This document shows, one piece after another, positions 1 to 8,277 of a stretch of 64,000 nucleotides of DNA. Origin of the DNA: Arthrobacter sp. AQ5-06 (GTDB lineage: Bacteria; Actinomycetota; Actinomycetes; Actinomycetales; Micrococcaceae). Position 1 is the stretch's first letter. Each line of letters begins with the position of its first letter. Location of the stretch: assembly GCF_003287955.1 (NCBI RefSeq), contig NZ_QMKP01000018.1, positions 1-64,000 on the forward strand, written 5' to 3'. Made by a program: the position numbers and the translations under genes. The notes beneath the pieces were generated by a model. It worked only from the letters and a program-made list of their open reading frames with translations, made no database searches and had not been told where the DNA came from.

Positions 1-662
1 GTCACCTTGGACGGGGAGAAAGATATCCTCGGGCTCTGGGCCGGCACCGGCGGTGAAGGCGCGAAGTTCTGGATGAGCGTGCTCACCGACATCAAGAACC
101 GCGGCGTGAAGGACAGCTTCTTCCTGGACTGCGACGGGCTCAAGGGCCTGCCCGAGGTCGTGGCGAACGTCTGGCCGCCGACGACCGTGCAGACGTGCAT
201 TATTCACTTGATCCGGAACACCTTCCGGTTGGCCTCGAAGAAGGACTGGGACGCCCTCAAACGGGACGTGCTGCCCATCTACACAGCGCCGAACGCCGCG
301 GCCGCAAGGACGGCGTTTGAGGAGCTCACGGAGCGCTGGGGCAAGAAATACGGGGCGATCGTGCGGCTCTGGGAGAATGCATGGGAGGAATTCGTCCCCT
401 TCCTGGACTATGACGTGGAAATCCGGCGGGTCATCTGCTCCACGAACGCCATCGAATCCTTGAACGCGAGGTACCGGCGCGCCGTCAAGGCACGGGGTCA
501 TTTCCCGACCGAGCAGGCTGCGCTAAAGTGCCTGTATCTGGTCACCCGCTCCCTCGATCCGACCGGTGCCGGCAAGACCCGATGGGCCGTGTGTTGGAAG
601 CCCGCTTGAACGCCTTCGCCATCACTTTCAGCGACCGATTTCCGGCAGCTGAGAGTTACTAG
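1..662 (+). mobile_element. IS256-family (mutator) transposase, 3' part with frameshifted tail
   Basis: The open frame enters from the left edge and carries the C-terminal half of an IS256-type DDE transposase: a CDGLKGLP block with the second catalytic Asp, the C...H...R block after it, a WEEFVPFLDY block, and NAIESLN with the catalytic Glu. The frame stops at 607-609, but the usual C-terminal tail (LNAFAITFSDRFPAAE) continues one frame over to the TAG at 660-662, so about one base has been lost near 605. The 5' half lies outside the window. The right end of the element probably falls between 663 and about 707. The terminal repeat could not be defined. Confidence 0.9.
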
Positions 663-707
663 AGAAACCGCCGGATACACCGTTAATGAGATAAGTCCCC
701 TCCCGAC

Positions 708-953
708 GTGAACTTTCTTGAGATGATCGGGCGGAACGCGGCTATTAGTGCCTGGCTGCGGGAAGGACACGCAGCTGACGTCGCCTTCAACGTCCGCATG
801 GGATTACCCGGCGGCCAGCACGAAACCTCCCTGTTCCACTACGCGATCAACGGCTTCATCTTCGACCAGATCACCGTCGCGGTCGACCCTTCCGCCGACC
901 GCAACCAGGTAATCGACGATTTCGTAGAACGACTCATCCCCCGCACCAACTAA
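708..953 (+). pseudogene. TetR/AcrR-family regulator, C-terminal remnant
   Basis: The 81 residues resemble only the C-terminal ligand-binding half of a TetR regulator: WLREGHAADVAFNVRMGL, then a helix with FHYAINGFIFDQ and a closing helix ending FVERLIPR. There is no helix-turn-helix, and an in-frame stop at 687-689 closes the frame upstream. The fragment starts within about 50 bases of the IS256-type transposase end, so the simplest reading is that insertion of the element removed the N-terminus. The GTG at 708 is probably not a functional start. Confidence 0.55.
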
Positions 954-1218
954 ATGATCAACCTGCTCGCGCTTCAAGCGTCCGTTAGCCGATCCCCTTA
1001 GGACTGAGCCATGCGACAAAGAGCGCTGCCAAAACACCGCCATTTATCGCCGAAAGTCACAGCCAGTTGTCATTTTCAGCGGTCCAGGGGCGGGGGCGGC
1101 ACCGCCGAAACTGACATGTCGTGTGCCGCCCTGATAGCGTGCCTTTTTACTCGACTGCGAAAACTAAACCAGTCAAAACGTTGGCGGCACCCTTTTGATG
1201 GGTACTTGAGGGGGCGAA
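954..1218. other. Intergenic stretch without a recognisable gene
   Basis: No supported coding frame. It holds short G-rich and C-rich patches (around 1084-1110) and an AT-richer segment near 1141-1190 that could contain the promoter of the membrane protein gene at 1219. No palindrome or terminator is convincing. Confidence 0.4.
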
Positions 1219-1722
1219 GTGGACAAGTATGTTGTTGCAGTCGTTGCGGCGATCGGTCTTTTGATCAGCCTGACAAGTTTCTTCAGTGCTCGATTACGGT
1301 CTTACACTCTGGCTGATCAATCATTCACTCTGGCAAAATCTCTCCGAGAGCAGACTGACGACAGTCTGGATCCTGAGACACGTCGCACGGCTGCCGCTCT
1401 GAGGCAGGAAGTTATCGTTCGAGGTCACCGGGCGACTCAAGAGTTCTTGGACCGCACGCGACCGGGACGTAGAAGGATTCAGATTGAAGCGCTGGGGGCA
1501 TTCGTAAACCTGACAATTCTCGCGGTGGGGATCTTCGCGCTGAGAGTTCCGGAGCAGTATGTGGGTCTAAAGATGCTCGCTGGGGGAACAATTCTTCTGG
1601 CTGGAATTCTCGCGGGCTGGCTAATGGAGCGCTCGGGCCGGAAACAAGAGGTAAGGGACCGTGACCTTGAGGCCAAGGGACGGCAAGAATTGGCGTTTAC
1701 GGGACGAGGACTGGGATCGTGA
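1219..1722 (+). CDS. Hypothetical membrane protein
   Basis: This 167-residue protein is not recognised. It has an N-terminal hydrophobic helix (about residues 5-25), a charged middle with regularly spaced Arg/Glu (about 35-85) that may form a coiled coil, then two adjacent hydrophobic helices (about 92-112 and 115-135) and a highly charged C-terminal tail. The GTG start is preceded by a purine-rich GAGGGGGCGAA ribosome-binding stretch. It stands alone between the TetR remnant and the decayed metH, so context gives no function. Codon use is less GC-biased than the neighbours, which may indicate transfer. Confidence 0.6.
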   Translation: MDKYVVAVVAAIGLLISLTSFFSARLRSYTLADQSFTLAKSLREQTDDSLDPETRRTAAALRQEVIVRGHRATQEFLDRTRPGRRRIQIEALGAFVNLTILAVGIFALRVPEQYVGLKMLAGGTILLAGILAGWLMERSGRKQEVRDRDLEAKGRQELAFTGRGLGS

Positions 1723-1843
1723 GCCAGAACCTCGTGAGCCGAGGAAACTGGCTAAAGAAGATTTTAAGGACGCAGCCCGCCCCGCCCTCGTAGTTCACGG
1801 ACACACAGCGCAACGTCGAAGGCCCCGCCCGTAGTCTGTTTAG

Positions 1844-3534
1844 ATGCCTCGTTTTGCGCTTGGTATTGACTCCGTCCCCCGACCCGTCCGCGCCCAGGAG
1901 CTGCTGGACGCCGTGAACCAGCGGGTCGTCATCGCCGACGGCGACATGGGCGCCATGCTGCAGGGCCGGGAACTGTCCCTCGAGGACGACTTCCAAGGGC
2001 TGGAAGGCTGCAACGAGATCCTCAACGACACGCGCCCGGATGTCATTGGGGACATCCATGACGTGTACTTCGCAGTGGGAATCGACGCTGTCGAAACCAA
2101 CACCTTCGGCGCGAACTGGTCCAACCTCTTCGACTACGGCATCGACGACCGGATTGAAGAGCTCGCCCGGAAGGGCGCCGAAATCGCCCGAGAGCGTGCA
2201 GAAGCCGCAGAAAAAACAGACGGACGGATGCGTTGGGTCCTGGGCTCGATGGGGCCGGGCACTAAGCTCCCCAGCCTCGGGCACACGACCTACGACTACC
2301 TCAAGCAGACCTTCGCCCTGCAGGCCGGCGGCCTTATCGACGGCGGAGCGGACGCCTTCCTCATCGAAACCAGCCAGGACCTCCTGCAGACCAAAGCCGC
2401 GATCAACGGCTGCAAGCAGGCCATCGTGACCCGCGGCATCCGGCTCCCGATCTTCGTCGAGGTGACCGTCGAGACCACCGGAACCATGCTGATGGGATCC
2501 GAAATCGGCGCCGCCCTCACCGCGCTCGAGCCGCTCGGCGTCGACGCCATCGGCCTGAACTGCGCCACCGGGCCGGACGAGATGAGCGAGCACCTGCGCC
2601 ACCTTTCCAAACAGTCGTCCGTGGCCATCGCCTGCATGCCCAACGCCGGGCCGCCCATCCTTGGCGCCAACGGCGCGCACTATCCGCTGTCACCCACCGA
2701 ACTCGCCACGCGCACGAGCAGTTCGGGCGGGAATTCGGCCTGGGCCTCGTGGGCGGATGCTGCGGTACGACGCCGGAGCACATGGCCGCCGTCGTCGAAC
2801 GCCTTGCGCCCTTCCGCACCGTCGGCGCCATCACCAGCGGTGGTAGGGGCGCCGACGGCGGCCGCGTTCCCAGCGAGCGTGAAGCAGGCATCGCTTCCCT
2901 CTACCACCATGTGAATTTTGACCAGGAGTCGGCGTACCTCGCCATTGGCGAGCGCACCAAAGCGAACGGTTCGAAGGCCTTCCGCCAGGCGATGCTCGAC
3001 GAGCGTTGGGACGACTGCGTGGACATCGCACGCGAGCAGGTCCGCGTCGGCGCGCACCTGCTCGATGTGTGCATTGACAATGTGGGGCGCGACGGCGTGG
3101 CCGACATCAAGGAGGTCGTCTCACGTTTCGCGTCGGCCTCCACCCTCCCGCTCGTCATCGACTCCACCGAACCGCCCGTGCTGCAGGCCGGGCTCGAACA
3201 CATCGGCGGACGCCCGGTGGTAATTCCGTCAACTACGAGGACGGCGACGGCCCGGACAGCCGCTTCGCGCGCATCATGCCGCTCGTGAAGGAACACGGCA
3301 CCGCCGTGATCGCCCTGACCATCGACGAGCAGGGCCAGGCACGCACCACCGAGGGCAAGGTGGCCATCGCCTCCCGCCTCGTCGACGCCCCTGGTGGGCG
3401 AATGGGGCATGCGCGTCGAAGACATCATCATGGACTGCCTGACCTTCCCCATCGCCACCGGCCAGGAAGAGACCCGCCGGGACGGCATCGAAACCATCGC
3501 AGCCATCCGGCAAAATAGTGGCATGCGAAAATAG
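1844..3534 (+). pseudogene. metH: B12-dependent methionine synthase, truncated and multiply frameshifted
   Basis: The N-terminal homocysteine-binding domain reads in one frame to about 2709 (ETNTFGANW block, zinc-site GLNCATGP). One lost base moves the frame, and it continues with LVGGCCGTTPEH and the start of the pterin-binding domain (HVNFDQESAYLAIGERT; DVCIDNVGRDG). A second lost base near 3221 moves it again (NSVNYEDGDGP...), and a third change near 3390 leads into GEWGMRVEDIIMDCLTFPIATG. Similarity ends near 3512, inside the pterin domain. The cobalamin-binding and reactivation domains are absent. About 565 of roughly 1200 residues remain, so this is a dead gene. Confidence 0.85.
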
Positions 3535-3538
3535 CCGC

Positions 3539-4018
3539 ATGACCCACGCACAGCACCAGACGGCCGCCCCGGGCGGACAAGCAGCCTCCGACTCTGCCTT
3601 CGAATTCGCTTACCGGGCCGCGCAAAAGAGCCTCCGCGAAGGTGGCATCCCCATCGGAGCAGCCCTCGCGCGTGCTGGCGTGGTCATCGGGAGCGGACAC
3701 AACGAGCGAGTCCAAAAGGGCGATCCGATCGCGCATGGCGAGATGTCCGCCCTTCGCGCTGCCGGCAGGCAGAAAAGTTACCGGGACACGACGCTTTATA
3801 CGACTCTCGCACCGTGCGCCATGTGCACCGGAACCATCATCCAGTTCAAAATCCCCCGCGTGGTCGTGGGTGAAGCGCGCACGTTCGACGGCGAATTTGA
3901 GCTGCTGAGATCGCGCGGCGTGGAGGTGGTGGTCCTGGATGATCAGCGTTGCGTGGACATGATGCGCACCTTCCAGGAGAACAATCCGGAACTGTGGGCG
4001 GAGGACATCGCCGAGTAA
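3539..4018 (+). CDS. Cytosine deaminase, yeast FCY1-type
   Basis: A 159-residue zinc hydrolase of the cytidine deaminase fold, predicted to deaminate cytosine to uracil. The zinc ligands and proton shuttle are visible: His66 and Glu68 in AHGEMSAL, and Cys93 and Cys96 in PCAMCTG. Length and motifs (GGIPIGAAL, DTTLYTTLAPC, VVGEARTFDGE, the C-terminal WAEDI) follow the small fungal cytosine deaminase rather than the large bacterial CodA. The start chosen is the ATG at 3539; a GTG at 3518 would overlap the metH remnant. Guanine deaminase or a related nucleoside deaminase is the alternative, but the C-terminal motif favours cytosine. Confidence 0.85.
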   Translation: MTHAQHQTAAPGGQAASDSAFEFAYRAAQKSLREGGIPIGAALARAGVVIGSGHNERVQKGDPIAHGEMSALRAAGRQKSYRDTTLYTTLAPCAMCTGTIIQFKIPRVVVGEARTFDGEFELLRSRGVEVVVLDDQRCVDMMRTFQENNPELWAEDIAE

Positions 4019-4210
4019 GGCTTGCCGCGTAGCCCGACCGGCGGGGCACGCCTGGCCTCGGTCCGGGATCCGCGATCTTGTCCTCCCCGGTTCACCCGCC
4101 AGCAACCGCGAGTCCCCGAGCCGTTCGCCCCCACGCAGCAGACTTTTCACGCACCCTTTTGCCCGATCCCAACAGCCGGGCGGAGAATCCCCGATTCCTA
4201 GGAGTACTCC

Positions 4211-5077
4211 GTGTTCGTGAAAAGCACCCTCGCCGCCGTCGCCGTCCTTGGCACATTGGCCGTGACGGCAGTAGCCCCCGCGCAAGCCCAGAACGAGGCA
4301 CCCAGGCCCTCGCCCGTCGTCGTCGGCCAGCCCCTGGCCCAGGCGCATGCCCACAACGACTATGAGCACGACCGCCCGCTCTTCAAAGCGCTGGAGCATG
4401 GCTTCACCAGCGTCGAAGCGGACGTGTGGCTGGTGGACGGCGAGCTGCGGGTGGCCCACGACCTGGCCAATGCAAAGCAGGGCGTCACGCTCGAGAGCCT
4501 CTACGTTGACCCGCTCCAGGACATCGTCCGCAGCCAGCCCGGCCACAGCGTCTATCCGAAGTGGGACGGCAGCCTGCAGCTGCTGATCGACATCAAGAGC
4601 GAAGGCGAGGCCACCTACGCCGCCATCGAACAGGAACTGGCCGAGCACCGCGACATCATGAGCCGCTACACGAACGGCAACACCAAGACCGGCCCGGTCA
4701 CGGCGGTCATCAGCGGCAACCGCCCGCTGGCCACCATGGAGGCACAGACCAAGCGGTTCAGCTTCTACGACGGCCGCTCCGCCGACCTCACCTCCGGCCT
4801 GCCCGCCGCGCTGATGCCGCTGGTCAGCGATAACTGGACCAAACTCTTTACCTGGCAGGGCGTCGGCTCCATGCCCGAGGCTGAACGCACCAAGCTGCAC
4901 GCCTACGTGGCCGAGGCGCACGCCAACGGCTACCGCGTCCGCTTCTGGGCCACCCCCGACCAGCCCGGCACCGCCCGCGACGCCGTCTGGAGCGAACTCG
5001 CCGGTGCCGGCGTGGACCACATTAACACCGACGACCTCGCCGGCCTGCAGCAGTTCCTCACCGCCCGCACTCTCTAA
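4211..5077 (+). CDS. Secreted PLC-like/GDPD-like phosphodiesterase
   Basis: This 288-residue exported protein has a signal peptide of about 27 residues ending in AQA. The mature part opens with AHAHNDYEHDRPL and VEADVWLVDGELRVAHD, which match the metal- and catalytic-site blocks of the PLC-like phosphodiesterase superfamily (His pair, E-x-D pair, later His-Asp). A C-terminal block (VRFWATPD, GVDHINTDDL) is also typical. It probably cleaves a phosphodiester such as a glycerophosphodiester or phosphoinositide outside the cell. The GTG start has TAGGAG six bases upstream. A second secreted phosphoesterase follows after 48 bases, likely in the same operon. The substrate is not shown by sequence. 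Confidence 0.75.
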   Translation: MFVKSTLAAVAVLGTLAVTAVAPAQAQNEAPRPSPVVVGQPLAQAHAHNDYEHDRPLFKALEHGFTSVEADVWLVDGELRVAHDLANAKQGVTLESLYVDPLQDIVRSQPGHSVYPKWDGSLQLLIDIKSEGEATYAAIEQELAEHRDIMSRYTNGNTKTGPVTAVISGNRPLATMEAQTKRFSFYDGRSADLTSGLPAALMPLVSDNWTKLFTWQGVGSMPEAERTKLHAYVAEAHANGYRVRFWATPDQPGTARDAVWSELAGAGVDHINTDDLAGLQQFLTARTL

Positions 5078-5125
5078 CTCCCACCCCGGCAGAACTCCGA
5101 CCCCAGCAGAATCAGGACCCTCCCC

Positions 5126-6169
5126 ATGCCTTCAAAGACCATGAAAATTACGACGGCGGCAGCCGCCCTGGCGTTCGGCCTCCTTGCGGCCCAGCCCGCC
5201 CACGCAGCCGACAACAGTTCCGAGGACAAGCAGGCGTTCAGCTTCGGCGTGATCGGCGACATCCCTTACGGCGCTGCTGAAATCGCCAAGTTTCCCGCCC
5301 GCATCCAGGACATCAATGCCGACAGTGCGCTGAAGTTTGTAGCACACGTGGGCGACATCAAGAGCGGTTCCTCCGTCTGCTCCGATGAGTATTTTTCCTA
5401 CATCCGCACGCAGTTCGACACGTTCACGCACCCGCTGGTCTACACCCCGGGCGACAACGAATGGGTGGACTGCCACCGGACCAACAACGGCGCCTACAAC
5501 CCGCTGGAACGGCTGGAAAAGGTAAGGGAAGTATTCTTCAACGAACCTGGCAAGACGCTCGGCGCCACCATGCCCGTCAAGAGCCAGGAAAGCCTTGGGC
5601 TCCCCGAGGATGTCCGCTTCACCCAGAACCGGGTGTCCTTCTCCGTGCTGAACATCCAGGGCAGCAACAACTCACTCATGCCCTGGACCGGCCTGGGCAA
5701 AACCGCCGCCACTCCGGAGCAGTTGGCCGAGGTGGAGCACCGGACGGACGCAGTCCTGGCCCAGATCCGCGAGACCTTCGCCGACGCTGAACGCCGCAAC
5801 GACAGGGCCGTAGTGCTGATGACCCAGGCCGACATGTTCGATCCGTCTCTGCTCGCCGCCGCATCCGCCAACCCGGAAACAATGTCCGGCTTCCGCGAGA
5901 TTGTGCAGACCATTATTGAGGAGACCAACGGCTTCGACGCCGCGGTCTATCTCATCAACGGCGACAGCCACGTCTTCGCCGAGAACCAGCCCCTCGCCGA
6001 AGGCTCACCCTGGCTGGACATCTATGGGCAGCCCTCCGCGGACAACCTCCAGCGCATCACCGTGGACGGCTCCAACAACGCCACCAACTACGTCCGGTTC
6101 ACCGTGGCCGGCAACAGCGCGGACGGCGCCGGCGTCCTGAGCTGGGAGAAGGTCCCCTTCAGCCAGTAA
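5126..6169 (+). CDS. Secreted calcineurin-like metallophosphoesterase
   Basis: A 347-residue protein with a signal peptide (cleavage near residue 28, AHA). The mature sequence carries metallophosphoesterase blocks: FGVIGDIPYG (metal-binding Asp), FVAHVGDIKSG (GD), YTPGDNEW (GDN) and near the end INGDSHVF (GDSH in place of the usual GHxH). It probably hydrolyses a phosphate ester outside the cell. It follows the PLC-like gene closely on the same strand. Together they could release phosphate from glycerophospho-compounds, which is inference. A strong hairpin follows the stop codon. Confidence 0.75.
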   Translation: MPSKTMKITTAAAALAFGLLAAQPAHAADNSSEDKQAFSFGVIGDIPYGAAEIAKFPARIQDINADSALKFVAHVGDIKSGSSVCSDEYFSYIRTQFDTFTHPLVYTPGDNEWVDCHRTNNGAYNPLERLEKVREVFFNEPGKTLGATMPVKSQESLGLPEDVRFTQNRVSFSVLNIQGSNNSLMPWTGLGKTAATPEQLAEVEHRTDAVLAQIRETFADAERRNDRAVVLMTQADMFDPSLLAAASANPETMSGFREIVQTIIEETNGFDAAVYLINGDSHVFAENQPLAEGSPWLDIYGQPSADNLQRITVDGSNNATNYVRFTVAGNSADGAGVLSWEKVPFSQ

Positions 6170-6187
6170 GCACCGGCGCAAACATCA

Positions 6188-6224
6188 AGCGGACGACGGC
6201 GGGAGGTTCCCGCCGTCGTCCGCT
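6188..6224. terminator. Perfect 17-bp hairpin, copy 1 of a repeated element
   Basis: Two arms of 17 bases (6188-6204 and 6208-6224, left arm AGCGGACGACGGCGGGA) pair perfectly around a GGT loop. It sits between the convergent metallophosphoesterase and GNAT genes, so it probably ends transcription from both sides. It lacks a clear T-run. The same core recurs near 15255, 23446 and 49108. Confidence 0.75.
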
Positions 6225-6285
6225 CTGCGTGATTCCCGAAAGCTATGTCACGTCGCTCTGTTGTGCTGCTTTGGCTGGCCATTGG

Positions 6286-6759
6286 TTAGAGGCTGAGTTC
6301 CATGAAAACGCTGTATGGATCCAGCGCGTAGTCGGCAAACGGCGGGCACTCGGTGAAGCCGTGGCGGGCGTAGAGGCGCCGCGCGGGCGCGAAGTAATCC
6401 TCGGTTCCGGTCTCAAGATAGATGCGCTCGAGGTTTCGGGTCCGGGCATCGTCGAGGATATGCCGGAGCATGAGGGTGGCCACGCCGCGTCCCCGTGCCG
6501 TTGCCGTGGTGCGCATGGACTTGATTTCACCGTTCCCGGGGGAACCGGGAGGTGAGCTCAGAAGCTTGAGTGCGCCACACCCCAGCAGGTCGCCGTCCTC
6601 GCGGGCCGTCCATAACGTGATCGACGGTCCGGACAGAACAGAGTGGTCCAGGGCGTGCACGCTTTCAGCAGGCGAGGTGGCGAACATATCTGCCAGGTGC
6701 TCGCTCAGGAGCTGATGGACATCGCCGCGTGCGGGGTCGTTCCTTTCAATGTGAATCAT
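6286..6759 (-). CDS. GNAT-family N-acetyltransferase
   Basis: A 157-residue acetyltransferase. The acetyl-CoA binding block is present (MRTTATARGRGVATLMLRHIL, a Q/RxxGxG/A type loop), followed by the LYLETG-like strand (IYLETGTEDYFAPARRLYARHGF) and a closing strand SVFMELSL. The acceptor substrate is unknown. The frame is open further upstream to 6888, but that extension has no family resemblance, so the ATG at 6759 (MIHIERND) is chosen. It is a single gene facing the repeated hairpin. Confidence 0.8.
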   Translation of the reverse strand: MIHIERNDPARGDVHQLLSEHLADMFATSPAESVHALDHSVLSGPSITLWTAREDGDLLGCGALKLLSSPPGSPGNGEIKSMRTTATARGRGVATLMLRHILDDARTRNLERIYLETGTEDYFAPARRLYARHGFTECPPFADYALDPYSVFMELSL

Positions 6760-6977
6760 CGCCTCAAATTTACCGGGTAAGGCTCTGGACCAAACCAGGC
6801 CCATTTGCGCACCGCAACACCGGTGTGCGATCATTCCCGTATTCGTGACCCGTCGGCAGGAGGTGAGACCCGTGAACGCAGTATCCACAATGGGTGCTCC
6901 CCTGCAAGACAGGTTCGCGCGGCTGAGCTAGTCGCCACCGGGAGCGCCCAACAGGCAATTCGCGAAAGGCGACTCCC

Positions 6978-7907
6978 ATGAACACAACCCCTTCTTCAAA
7001 TCAGCACTTCACCCCGACGGCGGCGACCCGGCGTGCGTTGGTCCTCGGCGGCGGCGGATCGACAGGCAACGCGTGGCTGATCGGCGTTATCGCCGGCCTG
7101 TCCGATGCCGGGCTGGATGTCACCGAGGCTGACCTGGTTATCGGGACATCGGCCGGATCGACGGCCGCGGCCCAGCTAGCCGGCGCAACCCCTGCCGAAC
7201 TGCTCGCCGCCATCCTTGACGCGGCGCCGCAGCACCGGACCGGTCCGGCCGGATCCGACGGCGGACGCGTTCCGGTCAGGCCGGTGGCGGACCACCTGGA
7301 GAGAACGGCCAGGATCATCGCCGCCGCCGAGGACGCGGCTGACATGCGCCGCAGGATGGGTGCGCTGGCACTCGACCTGGCGGCGGCGTCGGACGCTGCC
7401 GTGCAAGCGCGGTGGCGGGCCACCGTCGCCGCGCGGCTGCCCAGCCTGCGCTGGCCGCAACAAAGAATGCTCATCACGGCGGTCGATGCCCGCACCGGTG
7501 AACCGGCCGTGTTCGACCGGCACAGCGGGGTAGACCTGGTGGACGCCGTCGCCGCCAGCTGTGCCAGCGGCTTCGCCTACAGGATCGGGGACAACAGCTA
7601 TATCGACGGCGGCCACCGATCCAACGCCGAGAATGCTGACTTGGCAGCCGGCTACGCACGGGTGCTGGTGCTGTCACCCTTCGGTGGCAGATCACGGACG
7701 CCGGTGGACTGGGGCATGCATCTCGCAGCACAGGTCGACGAACTACGCGCAAACGGCAGCAGCGTCGAAACCATCTTCCCGGACAGCAACTCCGAGCACA
7801 TGTTCGGCGCCAATGCGATGGATCTGTCGCTGCGACCGCCCGCTGCCCAGGCTGGTTACAACCAAGGCAGAGCCCTTGCCGAGCAGCGCACCGAATTCTG
7901 GCGCTGA
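6978..7907 (+). CDS. Patatin-like phospholipase
   Basis: A 309-residue protein of the patatin family, which hydrolyses acyl esters with a Ser-Asp dyad. The oxyanion loop GGGGSTG (about residues 24-30), the nucleophile motif GTSAG with Ser58, and the DGG motif (YIDGGHRSNAENADLA) are all visible in order. No signal peptide or membrane helix is seen, so it is likely cytoplasmic. It is monocistronic as far as can be seen. The true lipid substrate cannot be inferred. Confidence 0.85.
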   Translation: MNTTPSSNQHFTPTAATRRALVLGGGGSTGNAWLIGVIAGLSDAGLDVTEADLVIGTSAGSTAAAQLAGATPAELLAAILDAAPQHRTGPAGSDGGRVPVRPVADHLERTARIIAAAEDAADMRRRMGALALDLAAASDAAVQARWRATVAARLPSLRWPQQRMLITAVDARTGEPAVFDRHSGVDLVDAVAASCASGFAYRIGDNSYIDGGHRSNAENADLAAGYARVLVLSPFGGRSRTPVDWGMHLAAQVDELRANGSSVETIFPDSNSEHMFGANAMDLSLRPPAAQAGYNQGRALAEQRTEFWR

Positions 7908-7952
7908 CGCTCTCGAAGACGGTCGACTCGGCAGGCATGACGAGACCTGCCA

Positions 7953-8114
7953 ATGCCGCGGATGGGCGTCGCCGTCGTACTGGTGGGGCTCGTTGTTGCC
8001 TGGCTCAACCGGGACTTCGTCGGATGGTTCGCCTACGCGCCGCTGAGCAATACGCCGTTCACTGCGAACGGCGCCGCCTTCATACCCAAGGGACGCAAGT
8101 CGGTCTGGCCGTAA
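7953..8114 (+). CDS. Small membrane protein, hypothetical
   Basis: A 53-residue frame with one hydrophobic helix (GVAVVLVGLVVAWLN) followed by a polar, aromatic tail containing YAPLS and FIPKG. The arrangement looks like a real small membrane protein rather than chance, but no strong ribosome-binding site precedes the ATG. It lies 45 bases after the patatin gene and could be co-transcribed with it. From about 8115 to 8277 nothing else is supported. Confidence 0.35.
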   Translation: MPRMGVAVVLVGLVVAWLNRDFVGWFAYAPLSNTPFTANGAAFIPKGRKSVWP

Positions 8115-8277
8115 CCGGAGTGGGCCTGCCTATTTCTGGCCGGTGGCAGTGCTTAGGGAGAGAGTGCTGGAGGCAGGGTTCGAACGTGTCGCATTTGAAC
8201 GGTGTACAGAGCCCAGGCACCGCCCCCATGCAGCGCTGAGCGCCGGCCTCAAGCGATAGCCACGGGACATCCCGCCG

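Noticed and set aside
1697..2680. Minus-strand open frame opposite metH
   Set aside because: Antisense shadow of the metH remnant; no family resemblance and no promoter.
3428..5020. Minus-strand 530-codon open frame
   Set aside because: Antisense shadow of the deaminase and phosphodiesterase genes, caused by GC-rich third positions.
8170..8200. GGTTCGAAC resembling a tRNA T-loop
   Set aside because: Neither strand forms a T-stem, anticodon arm or acceptor stem around it.
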